Shown: in pieces, positions 6,962 to 13,170 of the stretch
Layout: each line of letters starts with the position of its first letter
How positions within the stretch are numbered: position 1 is the stretch's first letter
Assembly (NCBI GenBank): GCA_964415045.1
Contig: CAYPZL010000131.1
Location: 1-16,195, forward strand
Length of the DNA stretch: 16,195 nt
Origin: CAYPZL01 sp964415045
Lineage (GTDB): Bacteria; Planctomycetota; Phycisphaerae; Sedimentisphaerales; Anaerobacaceae
Direction of reading: 5' to 3'
The notes under the pieces: generated by a model
Told to the model about the DNA's origin: nothing
The model's input: the letters and a program-made list of their open reading frames with translations, nothing else
Database searches by the model: none
Program-made: the position numbers and the translations under genes

Positions 6962-8593
6962 TCATGGCGCCCCGTCTTGCCCGTCGGGCTCGGCGGCGCT
7001 CGAAGAGCAGGCGCTTTTCCGGGAGGCCGCCAGCCGGGCGATCAACAGACCGATAAGAAGAATGGTCAACGTGCCGAACACGGGGATCATAAAGGCATGG
7101 AACGGACTGCGCAGCACGGCCCACCGGCCCTCGAAGTACTGCGAGAGCGTCATCCAGGAGATGACCATAACGCCGAGGCAGACGCCTGCGACCGCCGCGG
7201 GATTGCCCGCCTTTCTCGAAATCATGCCCAGCAGGAACAGTCCGCACATCCCTCCGCCGAAGACGCCCGACAGCGTCCACCAGGCGTCCAGGGCGCTGGT
7301 CACACGCACCAGCAGCAGCGCCACGCCCGTGCCCAGCAGCCCCCAGACGATCGTCGCTCCGTAGAGGACCCTCATCGACTGGTGTTCGTCGGCTGAGCGG
7401 TTGACGTAGCGTTGGTAATAGTCGCGCATGATCAGCGTGGCCGAGGAGTTGAGACTGGTCGAGACGGTGGACATGGCCGCAGCGAACACCGCAGCGATCA
7501 GCAAACCGGTCACACCGACCGGCAATTTGGCCCCGATGAAGTGCGGGAAGACCTTGTCGCCGATGTCGGCGTCGGTCAGATCGTCGCGTTCGGTTTCGAG
7601 TTGGGTTTGATACGTGACGGCCTCGGGATCGACCCCTTCCGCCTGGAGACGCTGGACAGCCGCCGCCGTACGCACTTCTTCCAATGCCGCCGGGTGCGTG
7701 TGGTAGTAGGCGAACAAACTCGTGCCGATGAAGAAGAACACCGCCGAGACGGGCACATAGAGCAGGCCGCCCAGCCAGACGCTCTTGCGGGCCTCGCGGT
7801 CCGAGCGCGAGGCGATGTAGCGCTGGACGTAACTCTGGTCGATCCCGAAGTTCTGGAGGTTCATCGTGACGCCGTAGATCAGGACGACCCAGAAGGTCGG
7901 CTCGCTTAAGGAAAGACCGAAACTGCCCAGGCTGAATTTGTGCTCCGCCGCGGCCATAGAGAAGATTTGGCCCGGCCCTTTCGGCATGCCCAGCAGCATG
8001 ACGACGGCACAGACGCCGGCCCCGGCCATCAGCACGATCGACTGCATGGCGTCAGCCCAGATCACCGCGACGATGCCGCCGACGAACGCATAGACCGTCA
8101 CCGAGATTCCGGTGATCAGGATGATCGTGCGAATGTCCCAGCCCAGCAGAACGCTCAGCGGCAAGGCCATCAGGTACATGACCGCCCCCATGCGGGCCAG
8201 TTGGGTCAGTAGATAGAACACGCTGGCGTACATTCGAGCCCACGGGCCGAAACGGTGCTCCAGATGCGCGTAGGCCGACACTTCGCCGGTCCGCCGATAG
8301 TAGGGGAGAAAGTACCGCACGGCGACCCAGATCGTGATTGGCAGCGACAGACTGAAGACGAACGGATTCCAGTTCGCCGCGTACGCCTTGCCCGGCAGGG
8401 CCAGGAAGCTGATGCTGCTCAGGTACGTCGCCAGGATGGACAGGCCGCACGCCCAGCCGGGCAGCGACCGTCCGGCGGCGGTGAAACCTTCCGTAGAGCG
8501 ACTCTTGTGGTGGAAATAGAGCCCGATGCCCATGGTGGCCGTGAAGTAGACCACCAGGACCGTCCAGTCAATCCAGCTAAAATGCGTTTCCAT
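6962..8593 (-). CDS. Sodium:solute symporter (SSS family), 543 aa
   Basis: A polytopic inner-membrane protein of SSS (SLC5-like) type, which couples sodium inflow to uptake of sugars, sialic acid, amino acids or other solutes. The many hydrophobic helices begin with WTVLVVYFTATMGIGLYF (10-27). Family motifs are the GRSLPGWACGLSILATYLS segment (41-59), GIDQSYVQRYIASRS (249-263) and AAMSTVSTSLNSSAT (371-385), which holds Ser/Thr of the Na2 sodium site. The loop at about 297-347 (YYHTHP to DKVFPHFI) is longer than I expect and is charged and soluble. The ATG at 8593 has a GAGGA-like Shine-Dalgarno. The gene overlaps the upstream FG-GAP-like fragment by 17 nt. The substrate cannot be read from sequence; such symporters in planctomycetes often belong to glycan-degradation loci, so a sugar or sugar acid is my guess. 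Confidence 0.9.
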   Translation of the reverse strand: METHFSWIDWTVLVVYFTATMGIGLYFHHKSRSTEGFTAAGRSLPGWACGLSILATYLSSISFLALPGKAYAANWNPFVFSLSLPITIWVAVRYFLPYYRRTGEVSAYAHLEHRFGPWARMYASVFYLLTQLARMGAVMYLMALPLSVLLGWDIRTIILITGISVTVYAFVGGIVAVIWADAMQSIVLMAGAGVCAVVMLLGMPKGPGQIFSMAAAEHKFSLGSFGLSLSEPTFWVVLIYGVTMNLQNFGIDQSYVQRYIASRSDREARKSVWLGGLLYVPVSAVFFFIGTSLFAYYHTHPAALEEVRTAAAVQRLQAEGVDPEAVTYQTQLETERDDLTDADIGDKVFPHFIGAKLPVGVTGLLIAAVFAAAMSTVSTSLNSSATLIMRDYYQRYVNRSADEHQSMRVLYGATIVWGLLGTGVALLLVRVTSALDAWWTLSGVFGGGMCGLFLLGMISRKAGNPAAVAGVCLGVMVISWMTLSQYFEGRWAVLRSPFHAFMIPVFGTLTILLIGLLIARLAASRKSACSSSAAEPDGQDGAP

Positions 8594-8906
8594 GCAGTGT
8601 CCTCATCTCGTTTAGTTCTGGCTGGTCCATCGTCCGCGCACGGAAATCTTCGAGGCGGTGAAACGTGAAATAGTCCGCGTCGTGGGCGTTATGTGAGCCG
8701 TCCCAGCCCGTGCGATTGACGAAGATCATATCGTCTCCATCGTAATCCATCGGCAGCGGCCAGGCCCACAGCGCGAGCCCCAGGTCGACCGCCAGATTGG
8801 GGTGATTGTGTCGAATGCGTTGAGGCTCGCCGGCCCGAGCCCGCTGAGCGATAGGCGCCAATGTAACCGGCGCTATCGTTGCGAAGATTCTCGTCATCGT
8901 GTCCAC
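8577..8906 (-). CDS. Short FG-GAP/VCBS-like protein, probably a truncated gene, 109 aa
   Basis: A GTG start at 8906 with GGAG six nucleotides upstream opens a frame whose centre reads NLAVDLGLALWAWPLPMDYDGDD. The pattern V-D-L-G-x-x-L-W-A-W-P-L-P-x-D-Y-D-G-D opens the first blade of FG-GAP/VCBS repeat proteins that accompany glycan-use genes in planctomycetes; the D-Y-D-G-D is a calcium-loop motif. Intact proteins of this kind run to several hundred residues, but this one ends after 109 and overlaps the symporter start. The loop also seems shortened (expected D-G-D-G-D-x-D). Residues 1-27 could be a poor signal peptide. I therefore read it as the 5' remnant of a larger exported protein, possibly still translated because the symporter is coupled to it. 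The family call rests on one motif. Confidence 0.4.
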   Translation of the reverse strand: MDTMTRIFATIAPVTLAPIAQRARAGEPQRIRHNHPNLAVDLGLALWAWPLPMDYDGDDMIFVNRTGWDGSHNAHDADYFTFHRLEDFRARTMDQPELNEMRTLHGNAF

Positions 8907-9593
8907 GTTGCTCTCCAGACGGTCACCCTGTTACTTTCGCTCTGCGCTTCAGGGCAGTCCTGCGTGCGCCGTGACAGCCAGGAACTGTAGGGCTCGCAGC
9001 CTTTGGCGTTCGGCACGGCCAGTTTACCCTACAGTCGCCTCAGATCAATACAAAGTACTTCAACCGCCACCGAGGACAAGCAGGTACGGCCCTCGCAAGT
9101 CGGCACGACAGAGTTGAGATCTGAATCGACACCTGCGCGTTTCTCCAGATGTGACCACCTGGCGGCAGGTGGCAGTGTGATGTGTAACGAGATCGAATGA
9201 ACGCGAGGCCATAGGTCTTTGCACGGGGGGATTGGGCGTAAAAAGGAAAGCTCTGTCCGCGGTTAACACCGACGGGGCTCCAACGAGGCCGAAGCGACTC
9301 GGACCCTTACCATTTGGATCGACAGTTTGTTCAGGGTGTTATGTAAGTCATTTTGAGAAAAGGGGTTGGCGATTGTCGGCTGAAGGTTTGTGTGGATCAG
9401 TCGAAGACCAGGCGAAGACCAGACGCACATTGCGGACGCGTACTTCGTCGCGCTGCTGATCGCCAGGGCGGGCACGACCAGTCTTCCTCGTATTCGAGAC
9501 CATACGGCCACTTCTTACGCCTGTGACTGCTCCGCAGCCACTTTCTTGAGCAGAGGCGGCAGTTCCTGGCTTGCGGGAGCCTGGAGCAGACCA
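8907..9593. other. Long intergenic region with no credible gene
   Basis: About 690 nt between the divergent FG-GAP-like fragment and the kinase promoter. The reading frames of 65-110 codons on both strands overlap each other, show no domain or biased composition and lack convincing ribosome sites. Two small structures are visible: an inverted repeat CCACCT-ggcggc-AGGTGG at 9155-9172, and a tandem GAAGACCAG doublet near 9402-9421. The region may be decayed coding DNA. Confidence 0.5.
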
Positions 9594-9599
9594 TATAAT
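9571..9599 (+). promoter_or_regulatory. Candidate promoter of the Ser/Thr kinase gene
   Basis: A perfect -10 TATAAT (9594-9599) lies 17 nt downstream of a weak -35 TTGCGG (9571-9576). The predicted transcript would have a leader of nearly 90 nt before the kinase start. Confidence 0.45.
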
Positions 9600-9693
9600 C
9601 GCTTCGACGCGCTGTTTATGTTCTCGTGCGTTCGCCGTTTGCGTCATTCTTTGCGGACATTATCGGAGAGGAGATTTGTAGCGGAGAATGTCG

Positions 9694-12489
9694 ATGAGCG
9701 AAGCCAAGGAACAAAGCAACAAGCGTTCCGATGACAAGGAAGAGGAGCCGACCTGTTCCTACGATGGCTCCGCGTTGAAACCGGGCGGGCGGATAGGTCC
9801 GTTCCGGATTGAGCGGGAGCTTGGCCGGGGAGCCATGGGTGTTGTCTATTTGGCCCATGATACAAAGCTCGACCGGCCGGTCGCGATCAAAAGCCTGCCG
9901 GTGGAACTGATGGAGCATACCGCAGCACGGATGCGGTTTGCGCGCGAGGCGCGTGTTCTGGCGTCTTTAAATCATCCGAATATAGCTACCATCTATGATG
10001 AGCTTCACGAGGCCGAGGGCGTTGGCTATCTCATCCTCGAATACGTTTCGGGCCAGACCCTTGCGGAGCGGATCTCAGGTGTAAGGCTCAAACTGCAAGA
10101 GGCGTTGCCGATCGCTCAGCAGATAGCTGAAGCAGTTGCCGCGGCGCACGAACACGAGGTAATCCACCGCGACCTCAAGCCGGGCAATATCAAGATCACG
10201 CCGGAAGGCAGAATTAAGGTGCTTGACTTCGGCCTGGCCAAGGCTCTTGACGCAGAGGACGTGGACGACCAAAGCACTGTCACGGAACCGGGGCGCGTCA
10301 TGGGCACTCCGGCTTACATGAGTCCGGAGCAGGTGCGCGGCATGGAGACCGACAAACGCTGCGATATCTGGTCCTTCGGCTGCGTGCTGTACGAGATGCT
10401 GACCGGCAAGGTCCCCTTCGAAGGCGAGACGGTTTCCGACACACTGGCGGGCATTCTGGATCGCGAGCCGGACTGGAACGCCTTGCCCCGGGCCACACCG
10501 ATGAACATCAAAGTCCTGCTGCGCCGCTGCCTGGAAAAGGACTTGCGCCGGCGGCTTCACGATATTGCGGACGCAGAGATTGAGATCCGCGAAACGCTGT
10601 CCGCCTCCCTGGAGGCGTTTTCCCTTCCAGGGCAGGTCGCTCGGGCCTCCCGACCGTTCCGACGCAACGGCATTCTCGTCGCTCTGGTGTGTTTGATTGC
10701 CGCAGTGCTCATCGCCGGTGCCATTCTCATGGGTCCTGGCAGGTCCGCTGCCCCGAAACCAGGCGTTGTGTCGCGGCTCTCGATCCCCGTGCCGCCAGAC
10801 AAAGCACTGTACACGGGAGCCGCCCCCAACCTGTTTCTGGCGATCTCCCCCGACGGCACTCGCCTGGTCTACGTCGGAGAATTGGACGACCGAAACACGC
10901 AGCTCTATATGCGGTCCCTGGATGACCCTGAAATCAAGCCCATTCGCGGCACCCGAAACGCCCGCAATCCCTTCTTCTCACCCAATGGCCAGTGGGTGGG
11001 GTTTTTCACGGAGAACCAACTGAAGAAAGTCTCCCTTGCCGGAGGGGAGCCGTTAGTACTGCTCGAAGAAATTCCCTTGAGCGATGCTGCGTTCGGAAGC
11101 TGGGCCGACGACGGAACTATTGTATTCAGTATCCACAGCGAGCAGTGCGGTCTCCAGCGAATACCAGATAGTGGAGGTCAAAAAGCTGAGACCGTGGTGC
11201 CGCGGGTTTCTGAGGTCGACGACGCCTACTGTTACTACCCACAAGTCTTGCCCGGAGGCAATGCGATCCTATATTCCAGGGTCTATTCCAACGGCTCGGG
11301 TACCCCGAGTGTTGAGTTGTTCTTACCAGAGAGCGGCGAGATGCAAACCGTGCTTTCCAACGCTTCTTACGCCACCTACGTCAACTCGGGTCATCTGATC
11401 TTGACGCGAGACGGGGTTCTGATGGCGGCACCATTCGACGTGAAGCAACGCAGGATCACCGGTCCCTTAACCCCTCTTGCAAACGACGACGTGGAATTCG
11501 ACTGGACCGGACAGACTCCGCAGATCACAGTTTCCACCAACGGCACTATTGTATATATCTCAGGGTCTGAACTACGCAAGGGAGAGTTGGTCTGGGTAGA
11601 CCGTCACGGTGAAATATCCAAGTTCTTGGTCGCCGATGCTGACGTTTATGAGGGACTTCGCCTGTCACCTGACGGCCAGTTGATAGCCGTAGGGGTCAGG
11701 TCGCAAGAAGAAGGCAATATCCGAGTGAAGATCTATAATCTTCAGCTTGGTACGTTTACGTCCCTGATGACGACGGGTGAAAGCAATTACCCACAATGGT
11801 CGCCCGATGGGAAACGAATTGCCTTTTGGGGTTGGGAAGAGAGGTTCGAGGACGTCGGTGTGTTCTGCAAAGTCGTGGGCGCTACCGCTCCTGCAGAACG
11901 ATTGGCGCGCAAGCCTCCCGAGGGAGTCTTCCTGCACCCTTATGCGTGGTCACAGCATCGCCTGGCCTGCACGGTGCGGGATCCGAACACACGGGAGGAT
12001 ATTTGGGTGGTTGACCCGGATGGCGAGAAAACGCCGATGCCTGTTCTCTGCACGGAGCACGGGGAATACAACGCGACCTTCTCGCCCGACGGCCGCTGGC
12101 TTGCCTACGTTTCGGATGAGTCGGGCCAGGCGGAGATCTACCTTCAGGAATATCCCGATGCCGGGTACCGGTGGACGGTCCCGACCCGGGAGGCAACCAA
12201 TCCGGCCTGGTCACGGGATGGACGAGAGCTGTATTACATCAGCGGCAACAGCATGATGGCCGTGAAGGTCACTTCCGAGCCCAATTTCCCCATCGGAGCC
12301 CCCGAACTTCTTTTCGAATCGTCCGACCTGGCAGTCTCGGGTGGCAGGCTCAGGAGAAACTACGATGTTTCCGACGATGGACGATTTCTGATGGTCAAGT
12401 GGTGTGAGGACGCAAGAGATCAGTTCATTGTCGTGCAAAACTGGTTCGACGAATTGGAGCGACTCGCGCCCCCGGGACGAAACCAATGA
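9694..12489 (+). CDS. Membrane Ser/Thr protein kinase with C-terminal TolB/WD40-like beta-propeller, 931 aa
   Basis: A complete Hanks-type (PknB-like) kinase: Gly-rich loop GRGAMGVVYLA (44-54), ATP-binding Lys66 in VAIK, alpha-C Glu85, catalytic loop HRDLKPGNI (158-166), DFGLAKAL (178-185), GTPAYMSPEQ (204-213) and DIWSFGCVLYEMLTG (224-238). All catalytic residues are present. One transmembrane helix (about 326-347, ILVALVCLIAAVLIAGAILMG) connects it to a predicted periplasmic beta-propeller. Propeller repeats of S-P-D/N-G type occur near residues 385, 429, 658, 704 and 797. The layout suggests ligand sensing outside and phosphorylation inside; ligand and targets are unknown. I chose the ATG at 9694 over 9688 because GGAG (9683-9686) is seven nucleotides from it. 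The ECF sigma partner usual for planctomycete kinases is not adjacent. The RiPP operon starts 100 nt downstream with its own promoter. Confidence 0.92.
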   Translation: MSEAKEQSNKRSDDKEEEPTCSYDGSALKPGGRIGPFRIERELGRGAMGVVYLAHDTKLDRPVAIKSLPVELMEHTAARMRFAREARVLASLNHPNIATIYDELHEAEGVGYLILEYVSGQTLAERISGVRLKLQEALPIAQQIAEAVAAAHEHEVIHRDLKPGNIKITPEGRIKVLDFGLAKALDAEDVDDQSTVTEPGRVMGTPAYMSPEQVRGMETDKRCDIWSFGCVLYEMLTGKVPFEGETVSDTLAGILDREPDWNALPRATPMNIKVLLRRCLEKDLRRRLHDIADAEIEIRETLSASLEAFSLPGQVARASRPFRRNGILVALVCLIAAVLIAGAILMGPGRSAAPKPGVVSRLSIPVPPDKALYTGAAPNLFLAISPDGTRLVYVGELDDRNTQLYMRSLDDPEIKPIRGTRNARNPFFSPNGQWVGFFTENQLKKVSLAGGEPLVLLEEIPLSDAAFGSWADDGTIVFSIHSEQCGLQRIPDSGGQKAETVVPRVSEVDDAYCYYPQVLPGGNAILYSRVYSNGSGTPSVELFLPESGEMQTVLSNASYATYVNSGHLILTRDGVLMAAPFDVKQRRITGPLTPLANDDVEFDWTGQTPQITVSTNGTIVYISGSELRKGELVWVDRHGEISKFLVADADVYEGLRLSPDGQLIAVGVRSQEEGNIRVKIYNLQLGTFTSLMTTGESNYPQWSPDGKRIAFWGWEERFEDVGVFCKVVGATAPAERLARKPPEGVFLHPYAWSQHRLACTVRDPNTREDIWVVDPDGEKTPMPVLCTEHGEYNATFSPDGRWLAYVSDESGQAEIYLQEYPDAGYRWTVPTREATNPAWSRDGRELYYISGNSMMAVKVTSEPNFPIGAPELLFESSDLAVSGGRLRRNYDVSDDGRFLMVKWCEDARDQFIVVQNWFDELERLAPPGRNQ

Positions 12490-12570
12490 CGCTTCCATGT
12501 ACGTGTTGCCGTTGCGCTCCACCCGGAAGGCTGATTTCCCCGGAAGAAGTGCGGGTAGAACGGGATACAA

Positions 12571-12582
12571 AAATACGTATTT
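12571..12582. promoter_or_regulatory. 12-bp perfect palindrome upstream of the RiPP promoter (candidate operator)
   Basis: AAATACGTATTT is a perfect inverted repeat ending 7 nt before the -35 hexamer at 12590. Position and symmetry fit a dimeric regulator site, but no regulator gene lies next to it and no second copy was noticed in the window. It could also be chance in a locally AT-rich stretch. Confidence 0.35.
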
Positions 12583-12589
12583 ACCACAA

Positions 12590-12617
12590 TTGATTACCAG
12601 CCGATATTGCCTAAAAT
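12590..12617 (+). promoter_or_regulatory. Promoter of the putative RiPP operon
   Basis: TTGATT (12590-12595, four of six, first four exact) and TAAAAT (12612-12617, five of six) are spaced 16 nt apart in a small AT-rich island. The predicted transcript starts near 12624, just before the AAAAGGAG ribosome site of the 31-codon frame, and would continue into the precursor and the radical SAM gene. Confidence 0.5.
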
Positions 12618-12641
12618 GCGCGTTAGTAAAAGGAGATGCTC

Positions 12642-12737
12642 ATGGAATCGCAGAACAAAGGAGCCAGAAACAGAATTAGAGGGCCGGATGACGTGCGAGT
12701 ATCCCTTGACGCAGGCACATGTCGCTTCTCCCATTGA
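12642..12737 (+). CDS. Small ORF, 31 aa, first reading frame of the putative RiPP operon
   Basis: The ATG has a strong Shine-Dalgarno, AAAAGGAG at 12628-12635, six nucleotides upstream, and lies just behind the predicted operon promoter. The product starts MESQNKGARNRIRG and ends CRFSH. It is basic and hydrophilic, without signal or membrane segment and without similarity to the W-P-R core of the next gene. The stop is 30 nt before the precursor ATG. It may be a real small peptide (a second substrate or accessory factor), a leader that couples translation to the precursor, or a remnant. I do not recognise it; the support is position and ribosome site only. Confidence 0.4.
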   Translation: MESQNKGARNRIRGPDDVRVSLDAGTCRFSH

Positions 12738-12757
12738 TTCCTTCACAATTGCTGTCA

Positions 12758-12763
12758 GAGGTG
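12758..12763 (+). promoter_or_regulatory. Ribosome binding site of the precursor peptide gene
   Basis: GAGGTG at 12758-12763 lies four nucleotides before the ATG at 12768 and matches the anti-Shine-Dalgarno complement. It fixes the start of the 119-aa precursor. Confidence 0.55.
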
Positions 12764-12767
12764 TATC

Positions 12768-13127
12768 ATGGCGGAATCACCAAAGAAACCGAATCCGGAG
12801 GTGACAGAATTCGCGAGCGCGCTCAAGAATTGGGCCGCGAAAGGGCCCGACAGCGAGCAGAAGCAGCGGCTCTTGAGGTGGCTCTTGACCCGTTGCGAGT
12901 CGCGCGCGTTCAAAGGCCCCTGCAGGTCGCCCGGGTCCAAGGACCCCGGCGAGCCGGACAAATATGTAATCAGGAGAATCGATATAAATGAGATCGAAAT
13001 AGACAAGGCTGTGGAGCGTGCCATGGCAGGCTACAACCCGGACTTGCCTACAAGCGGCTGGGTACGAGGAGGCCCTATTTGGCCGAGGGCGTACGGTGAC
13101 ATTTGGCCGAGATCGTACGGTCCGTAA
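12768..13127 (+). CDS. Putative RiPP precursor peptide with tandem W-P-R core repeats, 119 aa
   Basis: I do not recognise a family. Residues 1-47 are a helical, charged N-terminus (E11-V-T-E-F-A-S-A-L-K-N-W; Q31-K-Q-R-L-L-R-W-L-L). Residues 50-65 form a Gly/Pro-rich linker, and YVIRRIDINEIEIDKAVERA (66-85) could be a leader element for enzyme binding. The C-terminus after about residue 95 differs in kind: SGWVRGG followed by two octapeptides, PIWPRAYG (103-110) and DIWPRSYG (111-118), and a final Pro. It thus has three W-x-R motifs (W98-R100, W105-R107, W113-R115) in 18 residues and no Cys, Ser-Cys or Thr-Cys pattern of sactipeptides or lanthipeptides. A repetitive aromatic/Arg C-terminus encoded 43 nt before a radical SAM/SPASM gene is what a radical SAM-modified RiPP precursor looks like. 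The function is inferred. Confidence 0.7.
   Translation: MAESPKKPNPEVTEFASALKNWAAKGPDSEQKQRLLRWLLTRCESRAFKGPCRSPGSKDPGEPDKYVIRRIDINEIEIDKAVERAMAGYNPDLPTSGWVRGGPIWPRAYGDIWPRSYGP
13074..13121 (+). repeat. 24-bp tandem repeat encoding the core octapeptide
   Basis: Two adjacent 24-nt units (13074-13097 and 13098-13121) agree at 19 positions, with an identical run ATTTGGCCGAG and a shared CGTACGGT end. They encode PIWPRAYG and DIWPRSYG. The units are in frame and end one codon before the stop, which points to expansion of a core peptide by duplication. Confidence 0.8.
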
Positions 13128-13170
13128 CGACGGACCCGATCTACACGTGTTGCAGTGAACTGGGGTTGAC

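Noticed and set aside
9155..9172. CCACCT/AGGTGG inverted repeat as terminator or operator
   Set aside because: Six-pair stem without T-run and not near any gene start; kept only as a note in the intergenic entry.
12768..13127. Sactipeptide or lanthipeptide reading of the precursor
   Set aside because: The core after residue 95 has no Cys; the only two Cys (43 and 52) lie in the leader-like part, so thioether chemistry on the core is unlikely.
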